A stretch of DNA of 45,979 nt, taken from the NCBI GenBank assembly GCA_944322925.1, contig CALUQM010000015.1, positions 1-45,979 on the forward strand. The letters run 5' to 3'. The translations under genes were made by a program, and so were the position numbers. This document shows, in pieces, positions 7,317-16,978 of this stretch (position 1 is its first letter; every line of letters starts with the position of its first letter). The stretch is from an uncultured Bacteroidales bacterium (GTDB lineage: Bacteria; Bacteroidota; Bacteroidia; Bacteroidales; UBA932). The notes beneath the pieces were generated by a model. The model was given only the letters and a program-made list of their open reading frames with translations. It was not told the origin of the DNA and did no database searches.

Positions 7317-9914
7317 ATGAAGAAGATTTTTTTGACGCTGTTCATCATGCTGCAGGCTCTGGCGATGTCTGCGCAGCTGAGGGTCGAAGTACCGGCGGTA
7401 GTGTCTGCGGACGAGCAGTTCAACGTTACATTCATCTATGAGGGAGACAACAAGCCTTCCGGGTTCGAATGGTCGCAGGGCGACAACTTCAGTCTCGTAT
7501 GGGGCCCGCAGCAGGGACATTCCACAAGCATAAGGAGCATAAACGGGAAAACCACTAAATCCTCGCAGTATACCTACACTTACATAATCACGCCGAAAGG
7601 CAAAGGCACGTTCACTATTCCGGCCGCTACGATTACGGTCAAGGGAAAGACGTATTCTACAAATCCTGTTTCGATAACCGTAGTGTCGGAAGGCGCTTCA
7701 TCAGGAAACGTTCAGTCATCCGCATCGCAAGGTTCTTCCCAGTCATCGACGGACATATCGGACGACAATCTTTTCCTCACTCTGACTTTAAGTAAAAGGA
7801 ACGTGGTGGTAGGCGAGCCTGTGACTGCTACTTTGAAACTGTATCAGAGAGTGAATATCGCCGGCTTCGAGGATGCCCGTTTCCCTTCTTTCAACGGATT
7901 CTGGAGTCAGGAGATCGAGGCTCCTACCAATATCGAGTTCCGGAGGGAAAGCCGGAATGACAGGATTTACAACAGCGCAGTGCTGAGAAAATACATTCTG
8001 ATTCCGCAGCAGTCGGGCACTCTTACGATAGAGCCTGCGGAACTTGTCTGCCTGGTCAATGTGAGGACCGTATCCAGCGGAAGCGTCAGCATTTTCGACG
8101 AGTTTTTCGATGAATACAGGACTGTCAGGAAGAGAATCAGTACGCCGTCATACAAAATCAATGTATCTGCCTTGCCGTCCGGGGCTCCGGCTTCGTTCAA
8201 GGGCGGTGTCGGCCAGTTCAGCATATCGGCAAGCCTCAGCAAGGACTCTCTGCGTACGCATGACGCGGCTTCCCTGATTGTCAGGATTACGGGAAAAGGC
8301 AATGTGTCTCTGCTTGAGGAGCCCGATGTGGTGTTCCCTCCGGACTTCGAAGTGTATGACACGAAGGTGTCCGAGTCCGTGGACAAGTCATCCGGAGGTA
8401 CGTCCGGAAGTAAGACATACGAATTCCCTTTTATTCCGAGAAGTGCGGGCGACTTTGCCATCGCTCCTGTGAAATACAGTTATTATGATATCAATGCTGG
8501 CAAATATGTCACGATAGAGACCCCTATGATTCCGTTCTCAGTAGCCAAAGGCAACGAAACCGAATCTTCAGGTGCCGCGGCTGTCTCCGGTGTCGCGCAG
8601 AGAGGAGTCCGCAATCTCAACCAGGATATCAGGTTCATAGACACAAAGGATGTGAAACTCGCTCCAAAGGGAGAGTTTTTCGCCGGTTCCCCTGTGTTCT
8701 GGATAATTTTTGCCCTTGTCCTGGCTTCCGGTGCGGCTGTTTATTTCCTTATGCGTTTCCTGGCTGCCCGCAGGGCTGATATCGCGGGAACAAAGACGCG
8801 CGGAGCGACCAAAATGGCCCGGAAGAGACTGCACAAGGCTTCGGAATATCTTGCACAGAACGTATATTCAGCATTTTACGAGGAGTTGCACAAGGCTTTG
8901 ATGGGGTATGTTTCCGACAAGCTGAACATGTCCGTTGCCGACCTTTCCAAAGAGAAAGTATCAGAGTCACTGGCCGGCAGGGGAGTGCCTGAGGAGATTG
9001 TCGGCAAGTTCGTCCGTATTGTGGATGCATGCGAGTTTGCCCGCTATTCTCCTGATTCGGGCAATGAGGCCATGTCTGCACATTATCAGGAAGCTGTAGA
9101 TGTCATATCCTCCATAGATTCATATATGAAGAACAACAAGAACCGGGTAATGGCAGGCTTGGCGATAATCATACTGCTGCTCGGTATTCCGGTGTCGGGC
9201 ATCGCTGCCGACGACTACGTGGACTCCCTTTACAATTCAGCCAATGCGGCATATTCGGAAGGCCGCTGGGCGGATGCTGTCGGGACGTATGTTTCGATCG
9301 AGAATCTCGGGCTCGAATCCCCTGCCCTGTACTGCAATATCGGAAACGCTTACTACAAGACAGGCGACATCGCCAGGGCAATGCTTTATTATGAAAGGGC
9401 ATTGAAACTCGACCCTTCGTATTCCGATGCCAGATACAACATGACCGTAGTTTCGGATTTCGTTCAGGACAGCATAGAGCCGGTGCCTGAATTCATACTG
9501 AAGACCTGGACGAGGAACCTTTGTTATTCCCTCGATTCGGATACATGGGCCGTAACAGGCATTCTGCTCCTCGCTATGATGGCGGCAGGTATTCTGATGC
9601 TCTTCCTGTCACCGTCGATTGCGATGCGGAGAACCGGCCTGTTTTCCGCAATAGTCTTTTTACTGCTGACAGTCATGTCTCTGTCTTTTTCTTTCTGGCA
9701 GAAAGCCGACTATTCGCGGATGGACAGTGCAATAATAATGACGCCTGTCGTTTCTGTCAAAAGTTCGCCGTCCGTGGACACGTCTACCGATCTGTTCATC
9801 CTGCACGAAGGGACGAAGGTGATTATCCTCGACGAGGTGGGCGAGTGGATGAATATCGAACTTGCGGACGGCCGTCAGGGATGGATGAAAAATTCGGATC
9901 TTGAAATCATCTGA
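7317..9914 (+). CDS. BatD–BatE fusion protein
   Basis: One 865-residue frame holds two proteins that are normally separate. Residues 1–19 are a signal peptide; 20–455 are the beta-sandwich-rich periplasmic part of BatD; 460–480 are a transmembrane helix; 495–600 are BatD's cytoplasmic helical region. From Met604 the sequence becomes BatE: a hydrophobic segment at 611–630 that would be BatE's signal/anchor, TPR repeats at about 632–720 (GNAYYKTGDIARAMLYYERA), two transmembrane helices at 743–765 and 774–794, and an SH3b-like domain at 801–865 ending GRQGWMKNSDLEII. The membrane topology is consistent throughout, with TPR and SH3 on the periplasmic side. GGGGAGG precedes the start. No stop codon or strong ribosome binding site lies at the junction. 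Confidence 0.9.
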   Translation: MKKIFLTLFIMLQALAMSAQLRVEVPAVVSADEQFNVTFIYEGDNKPSGFEWSQGDNFSLVWGPQQGHSTSIRSINGKTTKSSQYTYTYIITPKGKGTFTIPAATITVKGKTYSTNPVSITVVSEGASSGNVQSSASQGSSQSSTDISDDNLFLTLTLSKRNVVVGEPVTATLKLYQRVNIAGFEDARFPSFNGFWSQEIEAPTNIEFRRESRNDRIYNSAVLRKYILIPQQSGTLTIEPAELVCLVNVRTVSSGSVSIFDEFFDEYRTVRKRISTPSYKINVSALPSGAPASFKGGVGQFSISASLSKDSLRTHDAASLIVRITGKGNVSLLEEPDVVFPPDFEVYDTKVSESVDKSSGGTSGSKTYEFPFIPRSAGDFAIAPVKYSYYDINAGKYVTIETPMIPFSVAKGNETESSGAAAVSGVAQRGVRNLNQDIRFIDTKDVKLAPKGEFFAGSPVFWIIFALVLASGAAVYFLMRFLAARRADIAGTKTRGATKMARKRLHKASEYLAQNVYSAFYEELHKALMGYVSDKLNMSVADLSKEKVSESLAGRGVPEEIVGKFVRIVDACEFARYSPDSGNEAMSAHYQEAVDVISSIDSYMKNNKNRVMAGLAIIILLLGIPVSGIAADDYVDSLYNSANAAYSEGRWADAVGTYVSIENLGLESPALYCNIGNAYYKTGDIARAMLYYERALKLDPSYSDARYNMTVVSDFVQDSIEPVPEFILKTWTRNLCYSLDSDTWAVTGILLLAMMAAGILMLFLSPSIAMRRTGLFSAIVFLLLTVMSLSFSFWQKADYSRMDSAIIMTPVVSVKSSPSVDTSTDLFILHEGTKVIILDEVGEWMNIELADGRQGWMKNSDLEII

Positions 9915-9916
9915 TT

Positions 9917-10843
9917 ATGAAAATAGTATTTCTCGATGCAGCCACACTGGGCGATGTTTCCTTCGCTTCGGTCTCGTCTCTGGGAGAACTTGTCTGCTGG
10001 CAGACTTCCACTCCTGCAGAAGCCGTTGAAAGGGTGGCGGACTGCGATGTGCTTATTGTAAACAAGATAAGAGTGACGCCCGAGCTTGTCGATGCTGCAC
10101 GCAATCTGAAACTGATATGCGAGGCGGCTACCGGGGTAAACAATATCGATCTCGAGTACGCGGAGGCAAAGGGGATTCCTGTCAGAAATGTGGCCGGTTA
10201 TTCTACAGAATCCGTAGTCCAGTCCACTTTCATGCACATACTGAACCTTATTGGAAAGCTCCCGTATTACGACAGCAGGGTCAAGTCTGGCAGGTATTCG
10301 TGGAGCGGACTGTTTACGGACGTTTCCGTGCCGTTTTATGAACTGGACGGGAAGACGATTGGAATAATAGGAATGGGGACGATCGGCAGCAGGGTGGCAA
10401 AGGTAGCCGCAGCTTTCGGCATGAACGTAATATATTATTCCACTTCAGGTACGTCGCACTGCAGGGACTATCCGAGCGTTCCGCTGGAAACACTGATGTC
10501 GGAGTCAGACGTCATATCTGTTCATGCTCCATATAATGACAGGACTGCCGGTCTTGTAGGCGCAAGGGAACTTTCGCTTATGAAAAATACGGCAATCATA
10601 GTGAACATGGGGCGCGGGGGTATCATAGACGAGGCAGCCCTTGCAGAGGCTGTGGATTCCGGCCGGATTGCAGGCGCCGGGCTCGACGTTTATTCCGAGG
10701 AACCTCTGAAAGTATCCAATCCGATTTCGCGTGTCGTTCACAAGGAGAGGCTTTCGCTTACGCCGCACACGGCATGGGCATCGATCGAGGCTCGGAACAG
10801 GCTTGTCGAAGGAATCGCGGAAAATATCAGAAAAGGCTGGTAA
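9917..10843 (+). CDS. D-2-hydroxyacid dehydrogenase (hydroxypyruvate/glycerate type)
   Basis: A 308-residue NAD-dependent dehydrogenase. The nucleotide-binding motif GMGTIG is at residues 152–157. The catalytic trio is present as Arg233 in NMGRGGIIDE, Glu261/262 in YSEEPL and His284 in LTPHTAW. Overall it resembles glycerate dehydrogenase/hydroxypyruvate reductase and the wider 2-ketoacid reductase group, but the exact substrate cannot be read from sequence. It begins two bases after the batDE stop and is probably carried on the same transcript, although no functional link to Bat proteins is evident. Confidence 0.88.
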   Translation: MKIVFLDAATLGDVSFASVSSLGELVCWQTSTPAEAVERVADCDVLIVNKIRVTPELVDAARNLKLICEAATGVNNIDLEYAEAKGIPVRNVAGYSTESVVQSTFMHILNLIGKLPYYDSRVKSGRYSWSGLFTDVSVPFYELDGKTIGIIGMGTIGSRVAKVAAAFGMNVIYYSTSGTSHCRDYPSVPLETLMSESDVISVHAPYNDRTAGLVGARELSLMKNTAIIVNMGRGGIIDEAALAEAVDSGRIAGAGLDVYSEEPLKVSNPISRVVHKERLSLTPHTAWASIEARNRLVEGIAENIRKGW

Positions 10844-10845
10844 TC

Positions 10846-11355
10846 ATGATAATAAAAACATTGAACGGAAAGACTCCGCAGACAGGCAAGAGGGCCTTCA
10901 TAGCGGACAATGCAGCACTCATAGGGGATGTCACCATGGGAGATGACTGCAGTATATGGTATGGTGCAGTGCTCAGAGGAGACGTCGGAAGCATAATTCT
11001 CGGAGACAGGGTCAATGTCCAGGATGGAGCCGTCATGCACGCCACGTATGGCAAATCGGAAGTCAGGATAGGCAATGACGTGTCTGTGGGACACAATGCC
11101 GTAGTCCACGGGGCGGTGATAGGGAACAAGGTGCTTGTCGGGATGGGAGCCGTCGTAATGGACAATGCTGTCGTACCTGACGGTACGGTCATTGCCGCCG
11201 GCGCTGTCGTCCTTGCAAATTCGGTCCTCGAACCCGGAATCTACGCAGGCGTGCCTGCCAAAAAAGTCAAGGACGGTTCCGACGTGGTCACGGCAATGGC
11301 TTATAACAACGCCCTTGATTACATCGGGTACAAAGACTGGTACAAGGAAGACTAA
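10846..11355 (+). CDS. Gamma-carbonic-anhydrase-family hexapeptide-repeat protein
   Basis: A 169-residue left-handed beta-helix protein (YrdA/PaaY group) with repeated hexapeptide turns such as ALIGDVTMGDDC and AVVHGAVIGNKVLVG. The zinc ligands of gamma-carbonic anhydrases are conserved as His65, His83 and His88, and Arg44, Asp46, Gln59 and Asp60 also match. Activity as a carbonic anhydrase is possible but many members are uncharacterised. The start is set at the ATG at 10846, two bases after the previous stop, because the family begins near MIIKTLNGKTP; an upstream in-frame ATG lies deep inside the previous gene. The 3' end overlaps the convergent rmuC gene by four bases. Confidence 0.88.
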   Translation: MIIKTLNGKTPQTGKRAFIADNAALIGDVTMGDDCSIWYGAVLRGDVGSIILGDRVNVQDGAVMHATYGKSEVRIGNDVSVGHNAVVHGAVIGNKVLVGMGAVVMDNAVVPDGTVIAAGAVVLANSVLEPGIYAGVPAKKVKDGSDVVTAMAYNNALDYIGYKDWYKED

Positions 11356-12671
11356 TCGCCCGTAAGTTCGATCTCATCTACGGATTTGTTCTTGCTGACA
11401 GGGACACCGAGCCTGACGACATCCTGTGCGGATTTCACAATGCTCTGGCCGGAGTTCTTGAGTTTCGAGTTGCATTTTTCGTAGGATTCTCTCGCATCTT
11501 CGAGTTTCTTTCCCAATGTCTCGAAGTTCTTTACGAGGTCGGCTACCCTTTCGATCATTTTCGATGCTCCGGCAATGATTTTTTCCTGATTCCTGACCTG
11601 TTCAGTATTTCTCCAGGCGATGGTTATCATTCTTAGGAAAGGCATCAGCGTCTCTTCGGTGGTTATCAGGACATTTTTGCCGAACGCATTTCTCCAGACA
11701 TCCTTGTCCTCCTCGTATGCGAGCTGGAGTGCGGCGTATGTCGGTATGAACATCACGGTGTAGTCGAGCATCTTGTGACCCGGTGCAAGGTAACCTGAAT
11801 AATTCTTCCCGGACAGGCTTTTCACCTGTTCGTTTATGGCTGCAAGATTCCTTGCCGAGGCTTCTTTCCTTGCAGTTTCGTCGCCTGCCTGCATGTAATC
11901 CGAGAATGCGGCCAGGGATACCTTGGAGTCGATGACTACGTCGCTCTTGTCAGGGAAATGTACTATGTAGTCCGGCCTCATTTTCGAGCCGGAGTCCTCA
12001 TTCCTCAATACGTTTCCCCGGCTGTCCCTCAGTGTGACTTCCCTGTCGTAGTTCACCCCTTCGATGAAACCTTCCCTCTCGAAAAGCATCTCGAGGATGG
12101 TTTCGCCCCATATTCCCTGCATTTTGTTCTGCCCTCTCAGGGCTTCCGCAAGATTGTCTGCCTTGGTGCCTATGGATTTCGTATTTTCCTCAAGGTTCCT
12201 TATGGCGCTGGCAAGGCTTTCCTTCATGGCGGAAGAGGTCTCGGACTGGGTTTTCTTGTTGGCTTCGAAGGCCTCTTTCATGTTCCTTATGTCTTTTTCG
12301 AGGCCTCCGGTTATCGTGGAGAATGTTTCGTGCGCCTTTTTGTTCAGTTCATCCTCCCTTTTGCGCAGAATTTCATCGGTCTCGGCCTTCATCTCGGCTT
12401 TTATGGCCTCAATCTGCCTGGTCAGGGTTTCCGCATGTGTCTTTTTCACTTCTTCAAGGGCCTTTTCTCCGGACTGGCGGATTTCGGCTTCTATGCGGCG
12501 GTGCGCCTCGTCCTGCATTTCGATTCTGGCTTTAAGGGACCCGATTTCCGCGTCTTTGCCTGCAAGTTCCTTCTCCAGAGAATTTTTCCGCGATGCACAA
12601 AGAAGATAAGCCGCAGATGCTGCGACTGCAGCTGCGGCTACCGCTATGCTGATGGTTATGATTGTTGTCAT
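11352..12671 (-). CDS. rmuC: DNA recombination protein RmuC homologue
   Basis: A 439-residue protein. Residues 3–23 form an N-terminal membrane helix, about 30–140 are a long charged coiled coil, and about 165–420 are the RmuC domain with the conserved stretches MQGIWGETILEMLFEREGF, MRPDYIVHFPDKSDVVIDSK and MFIPTYAALQLA. RmuC proteins have a nuclease-like fold and limit DNA inversions between short repeats in E. coli; the biochemical activity is unproven. It lies 22 bp downstream of guaA on the same strand, so the two may be co-transcribed. Confidence 0.92.
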   Translation of the reverse strand: MTTIITISIAVAAAAVAASAAYLLCASRKNSLEKELAGKDAEIGSLKARIEMQDEAHRRIEAEIRQSGEKALEEVKKTHAETLTRQIEAIKAEMKAETDEILRKREDELNKKAHETFSTITGGLEKDIRNMKEAFEANKKTQSETSSAMKESLASAIRNLEENTKSIGTKADNLAEALRGQNKMQGIWGETILEMLFEREGFIEGVNYDREVTLRDSRGNVLRNEDSGSKMRPDYIVHFPDKSDVVIDSKVSLAAFSDYMQAGDETARKEASARNLAAINEQVKSLSGKNYSGYLAPGHKMLDYTVMFIPTYAALQLAYEEDKDVWRNAFGKNVLITTEETLMPFLRMITIAWRNTEQVRNQEKIIAGASKMIERVADLVKNFETLGKKLEDARESYEKCNSKLKNSGQSIVKSAQDVVRLGVPVSKNKSVDEIELTGD

Positions 12672-12693
12672 GATTACTGGCCGGGCAACCCTT

Positions 12694-14271
12694 TTATTCC
12701 CATTCTATGGTTGCAGGCGGTTTTGAACTGATATCGTACACAACGCGGTTGACTCCGCGCACCTTGTTTATTATGTCATTGCTGACCTTGGCCATGAAAT
12801 CGTACGGCAGGTGCACCCAGTCTGCTGTCATTCCGTCCGTAGAGATGACGGCGCGGAGTGCGATCGTATATTCGTAGGTCCTTTCATCGCCCATTACGCC
12901 TACACTTTTGACAGGGAGCAGGATGGCTCCTGCCTGCCAGATGGAATCGTACAGGTTTTCAGCCATCATTGCAGGATCCGAAGCCGACGGGACATCCTTT
13001 ATCCTGTATTCTCTCAGACCTCTGATGAAAATGTCGTCCGCCTCGCGCAGGATTTCGAGTTTTTCTTCCGTAACGTCGCCGAGAATCCTGATGCCGAGAG
13101 ACGGTCCGGGGAACGGATGCCTGTTTATGAGTTCATCCTTGATCCCGAGGGCGCGTCCAACCCTCCTTACTTCATCTTTGAAAAGCGAACGCAGAGGCTC
13201 CACGATTTTCAGGTTCATCTTTTCAGGGAGTCCGCCGACATTGTGATGCGATTTTATGGTGGAGGAAGGGCCGTTTACGGAAGCGGATTCTATCACGTCA
13301 GGATAGATCGTCCCCTGTGCAAGCCATTTCGCATTCTCGATCTGCCTGGCGTATTTGTCGAATGTCTCGATGAAGAGCCGTCCGATGATTTTCCTTTTCT
13401 GCTCCGGTTCCGTAACTCCTTTGAGCTGGGCAATGAATTCCCTGGAAGCATCGGCTCCGATGACATTCAGTCCCATGTCCTGGTATGAAGCGAGGACGTC
13501 CTTGAATTCGTTTTTGCGGAGAAGGCCGTTGTTTACGAAAATACAGGTGAGATTATGGCCTATCGCCCTGTTCAGGAGCACTGCAGCGACGGTCGAGTCT
13601 ACTCCTCCGCTCAGACCGAGGATGACCTTGTCATTGCCGAGACGGGCTTTCAGTTCGGCTATCGTGGTGTCTATGAATGATGCCGGAGTCCAGTCGCCCT
13701 TGCATCCGCAGACCCCGAGGGCAAAGTTTGAAAGAATCTTTCTGCCTTCCGTCGTGTGGTACACTTCCGGATGGAACTGGACTGCATACGTATCTTCTCC
13801 CTTGATATGGTAGGCTGCATTCGTGACATCTGCGGTGGAAGCTATGACTTCCGCATTTTCCGGCAGCCTGGCAATGGTGTCTCCGTGCGACATCCATACC
13901 TGGGAATGAGGTTCGACTCCTTTCATGAGCGGAGAATCCGGAGCCGTCACGTCGAGCATGGCCCTGCCGTATTCCCTTGCGATGGAAGCATTTACCTCTC
14001 CTCCGTAATTATGGGCGAGATACTGTGCTCCGTAACATATTCCGAGCAGCGGGAAGACGCCCTTGATGCCGTCGAGATCGGCTTTCGGAGCCTTTTCATC
14101 TCTGACTGAGAACGGGCTGCCTGACAGGATGACGCCTTTTACGCTTCCGTCCAGTTCGGGAATCTTGTTGTACGGATATATTTCGCAGTAAACGTTGAGT
14201 TCCCTCAGCCTGCGGCCGATAAGCTGGGTTACCTGGGACCCGAAGTCGAGAATGATTATTTTTTCTGTCAT
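12694..14271 (-). CDS. guaA: GMP synthase (glutamine-hydrolysing)
   Basis: A 525-residue enzyme that converts XMP to GMP using glutamine and ATP. The class I glutamine amidotransferase domain has its nucleophile Cys79 in [13 protein letters not shown] and the later QFHPEVYHT His-Glu pair. The ATP pyrophosphatase domain has the PP-loop LSGGVDSTV, and the C-terminal dimerisation domain ends [13 protein letters not shown]. The start is set at 14271 ([13 protein letters not shown]). An in-frame ATG at 14292 lies within the predicted -7 promoter element and is therefore unlikely. Confidence 0.97.
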   Translation of the reverse strand: MTEKIIILDFGSQVTQLIGRRLRELNVYCEIYPYNKIPELDGSVKGVILSGSPFSVRDEKAPKADLDGIKGVFPLLGICYGAQYLAHNYGGEVNASIAREYGRAMLDVTAPDSPLMKGVEPHSQVWMSHGDTIARLPENAEVIASTADVTNAAYHIKGEDTYAVQFHPEVYHTTEGRKILSNFALGVCGCKGDWTPASFIDTTIAELKARLGNDKVILGLSGGVDSTVAAVLLNRAIGHNLTCIFVNNGLLRKNEFKDVLASYQDMGLNVIGADASREFIAQLKGVTEPEQKRKIIGRLFIETFDKYARQIENAKWLAQGTIYPDVIESASVNGPSSTIKSHHNVGGLPEKMNLKIVEPLRSLFKDEVRRVGRALGIKDELINRHPFPGPSLGIRILGDVTEEKLEILREADDIFIRGLREYRIKDVPSASDPAMMAENLYDSIWQAGAILLPVKSVGVMGDERTYEYTIALRAVISTDGMTADWVHLPYDFMAKVSNDIINKVRGVNRVVYDISSKPPATIEWE

Positions 14272-14289
14272 TTCAAGATATGTTTGGCG

Positions 14290-14297
14290 CAAAAATA
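14290..14297 (-). promoter_or_regulatory. -7 promoter element for guaA
   Basis: TATTTTTG on the minus strand matches TAnnTTTG, about 18 bp before the guaA ATG. No clear -33 motif is seen at the usual distance. Its position argues against the longer guaA reading frame. Confidence 0.45.
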
Positions 14298-14330
14298 ATA
14301 TAAAAACTTCGTTTTCTTTTCAGAATTTTC

Positions 14331-14338
14331 TACTTTTG
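14331..14338 (+). promoter_or_regulatory. -7 promoter element for typA
   Basis: TACTTTTG matches TAnnTTTG and lies 23 bp before the typA ATG at 14362. A poor -33 match (TTCG near 14308) precedes it. This element overlaps the region shared with the divergent guaA promoter. Confidence 0.5.
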
Positions 14339-14361
14339 CAGTCCGTTTTTTGAGTAACTGT

Positions 14362-16161
14362 ATGGAAATAAGAAACATTGCGATAATCGCACACGTCGAT
14401 CACGGAAAGACCACACTCGTGGACAGGATGATATACCAGGCCAAACAGGCCAGGGAAGACAAAATGGGAGAGCTGATACTCGACAACAACGATCTCGAAA
14501 GGGAGAGAGGCATTACAATCCTGGCAAAGAATGTGTCAGTTCCGTACAAGGGCGTGAAAATAAATATCATAGATACTCCGGGCCACAGCGATTTCGGCGG
14601 CGAGGTCGAGCGTGTCCTGAACATGGCCGACGGAGTCATCCTTCTTGTGGATGCTTTCGAGGGATGCATGCCGCAGACACGTTTCGTGCTGCAGAAAGCC
14701 ATTGAGATGGGCAAAAAGCCGATAGTGGTCGTCAACAAGGTAGACAAGCAGAACTGCCGCCCGGACGAAGTCCAGGAAGAGGTGTTCGACCTTATGTTTT
14801 CACTGAACGCCACTGACGAACAGCTGGATTTCAAGACCTTGTACGGCAGCGCGAAACAGGGATGGATGTCTTATGACTGGAAGCAGCAGACGACCGACAT
14901 CACCCCGCTCCTCGATACCATACTTTCTGAAATTCCGGCTCCGGCACATAATCCTGGTACGCCCCAGATGCTGATATCCTCGCTTGAATATTCTCCCTAT
15001 GTAGGCCGTATAGCGATAGGCAGGGTGACCAGGGGAGAACTAAAGTCAGGAATGAACATCAGCCTGTGCAAACGGTACGACATCATCCAGAAGCAGAAGA
15101 TCCGCGATCTGATGGTGTTCGACGGCCTCGGGAAGACAAAGGTGGATACAGTCCAGTGCGGCGACATCTGCGCCGTGGTGGGACTCGAGGGTTTCGAAAT
15201 CGGCGATACGGTAGCGGATTTCGAGAATCCCGAAGCCCTGCCTCCTATCGAGGTGGACGAGCCTACGATGAGCATGCTTTTCTGCATCAACAATTCTCCG
15301 TTTTTCGGACGGGAAGGCAAGTTCGTGACATCGAGACATCTGAAAGAGCGTCTTGAAAAAGAACTCGAGAAGAATCTTGCCCTGAGGGTGAAACCGGGAC
15401 CGAATGCCGATTCATTCATCGTCTACGGCAGGGGAGTGCTCCATCTTTCGGTGCTTATCGAGACCATGAGGAGGGAAGGATTCGAACTGCAGGTCGGCCA
15501 GCCGAAAGTGCTGGACAAGACCATCAACGGCCAGCGTTGCGAACCGATAGAAAATCTCACCATCGAAGTCCCGGAAGAGTTTGTCGGCAAGGCTATAGAA
15601 ATCGCTACAAGACGCAAGGGAGCGCTTATCCACATGGAGGCGAGAGGCGATCGCACACATCTTGACTTCGACATACCGGCCAGAGGCCTTATGGGACTCA
15701 GAAGCAATCTGCTTACCGCCACACAGGGCGAAGCCGTAGTGGCGCACCGTTTCAAGGGTTATGAACCGTACAAGGGCGACATAGAGAAGAGGACAAACGG
15801 TTCTCTTGTCTCGCTCGAAACCGGTACGGCCGTGGCATATTCCATGGACAAGCTTCAGGACAGGGGCCGCTTTTTCGTAAATCCAGGTGATGAAATCTAT
15901 GCCGGTCAGGTAGTAGGGGAGCATACGAGGGAGAGGGATCTCAATATCAATATCTGCAAGACCAAGAAACTTACGAACATGAGAGCGTCAGGCAGCGACG
16001 ACAAGGTGATGCTTCCTCCGCCTATCGTATTTTCCCTTGAAGAAGCTCTGGAATATATCCAGGAAGACGAACTTGTGGAGGTTACGCCTAAGTCAATGAG
16101 AATTAGAAAGATAATCCTCGACGAAATAGAACGTAAAAGAAAAAGCGGAAATTTGGATTGA
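14362..16161 (+). CDS. typA: Ribosome-associated GTPase TypA/BipA
   Basis: A 599-residue translational GTPase. G1 is AHVDHGKTT at residues 10–18, the switch region contains ERERGITI, G3 is DTPGHSDFGGE, and G4 is NKVDK. Downstream lie the EF-G-like domain II and the BipA-specific C-terminal region with GRGVLHLSVLIETMRREG. BipA helps 50S subunit assembly and stress adaptation in other bacteria. An in-frame TTG at 14350 exists, but ATG at 14362 matches the family start MEIRNIAIIAHVDHG and fits the promoter spacing. Confidence 0.97.
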   Translation: MEIRNIAIIAHVDHGKTTLVDRMIYQAKQAREDKMGELILDNNDLERERGITILAKNVSVPYKGVKINIIDTPGHSDFGGEVERVLNMADGVILLVDAFEGCMPQTRFVLQKAIEMGKKPIVVVNKVDKQNCRPDEVQEEVFDLMFSLNATDEQLDFKTLYGSAKQGWMSYDWKQQTTDITPLLDTILSEIPAPAHNPGTPQMLISSLEYSPYVGRIAIGRVTRGELKSGMNISLCKRYDIIQKQKIRDLMVFDGLGKTKVDTVQCGDICAVVGLEGFEIGDTVADFENPEALPPIEVDEPTMSMLFCINNSPFFGREGKFVTSRHLKERLEKELEKNLALRVKPGPNADSFIVYGRGVLHLSVLIETMRREGFELQVGQPKVLDKTINGQRCEPIENLTIEVPEEFVGKAIEIATRRKGALIHMEARGDRTHLDFDIPARGLMGLRSNLLTATQGEAVVAHRFKGYEPYKGDIEKRTNGSLVSLETGTAVAYSMDKLQDRGRFFVNPGDEIYAGQVVGEHTRERDLNINICKTKKLTNMRASGSDDKVMLPPPIVFSLEEALEYIQEDELVEVTPKSMRIRKIILDEIERKRKSGNLD

Positions 16162-16187
16162 TTTTCTGAAATTATTTATTAACTTTG
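16158..16187 (+). promoter_or_regulatory. Bacteroidota-type promoter for the yceD–rpmF unit
   Basis: TTG at 16158–16160, overlapping the typA stop codon, is followed after 19 bp by TAACTTTG at 16180–16187. This is a very good match to the Bacteroidota pattern and sits 24 bp before the ATG at 16212. Confidence 0.7.
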
Positions 16188-16211
16188 CACGCTCAAATCT
16201 ATTTACGGGTT

Positions 16212-16748
16212 ATGGACAGAAACGGATTTGCAATACCTTTAAATGGATTGGCCCCGGGAAGAACCGGGCTCCGCATGCAGGCGGGGAAAGAGTTTTTTGA
16301 GAGTTTTGACAATACCGAGATCCTGGATGCCTCTCTGCAGATTCTGACAGAGATAGAGAAATCCGGCGATTATATCGGGATCGACTGCCGGATTTCCGGT
16401 GAAGTTGTGGTAGAGTGCGACAGATGTCTCGATCCGCTGCCGATTCCGGTAGATACAGTGGCAAGGCTCAGTGTCAAGTTCGGCTGCGGCAATGATGACC
16501 GGGACGACAGTGAGGATCTTTCCGGAAGGGAGATAGTCCGCCTGTCCGATACGGATGCCGATCTGGATCTCGCGCAGGTCATATATGATTATGTCTGTCT
16601 GTCCCTCCCTCTGAAGCGGACCCATCCGGAAGGAGGCTGCAACCCCGCGGCGATGAAATATCTCGGTGCCGGGGGCGTGGACGAAGACAAGGCGGACGAA
16701 GGAAAAGACAGCCCTTTTGCTATGCTCGGCGGTCTTTTCGGAAACTGA
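16212..16748 (+). CDS. YceD/DUF177 family protein
   Basis: A 178-residue protein of the DUF177 family (YceD, also called the large ribosomal RNA accumulation protein), whose genes usually precede rpmF. The CxxC motif CDRCLDPLPIP is present, with a later acidic segment and the conserved YDYVCLSLPLKRTHPEGGCNP near the C-terminus. The ATG at 16212 is chosen since the upstream TTG at 16185 lies inside the promoter element. rpmF follows after 29 bp. In plants and E. coli the family affects 23S rRNA accumulation. Confidence 0.88.
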   Translation: MDRNGFAIPLNGLAPGRTGLRMQAGKEFFESFDNTEILDASLQILTEIEKSGDYIGIDCRISGEVVVECDRCLDPLPIPVDTVARLSVKFGCGNDDRDDSEDLSGREIVRLSDTDADLDLAQVIYDYVCLSLPLKRTHPEGGCNPAAMKYLGAGGVDEDKADEGKDSPFAMLGGLFGN

Positions 16749-16777
16749 GAGGAAAAACGTAAAAATTATAATAAAAA

Positions 16778-16960
16778 ATGGCACATCCGAAACACAAGGT
16801 CTCTAAACAGAGAAGAGACAAAAGAAGAACGCATGACAAGGCTGTAGTCCCTACTTTGGCTACATGTTCAAACTGCGGTGCGACTGTAATGTATCACAGA
16901 GTATGCCCGGAGTGCGGCTACTACAGAGGTCGTCAGATTATCCAGAAGAGCGCCGAGTAG
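16778..16960 (+). CDS. rpmF: 50S ribosomal protein L32
   Basis: A 60-residue protein starting MAHPKHKVSKQRRDKRRTH, the classical L32 N-terminus, with a zinc-ribbon of the form CSNCG followed by CPECG. Both Cys pairs are present, so this is the zinc-binding form. It follows the DUF177 gene. In many bacteria plsX and fabH come next; here a tRNA gene follows instead. Confidence 0.97.
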   Translation: MAHPKHKVSKQRRDKRRTHDKAVVPTLATCSNCGATVMYHRVCPECGYYRGRQIIQKSAE

Positions 16961-16978
16961 GCTCCTTCTTCTGAAAAT

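Noticed and set aside
14350-14361. TTG start extending typA by four codons
   Set aside because: ATG at 14362 matches the family N-terminus and is correctly placed after the -7 element.
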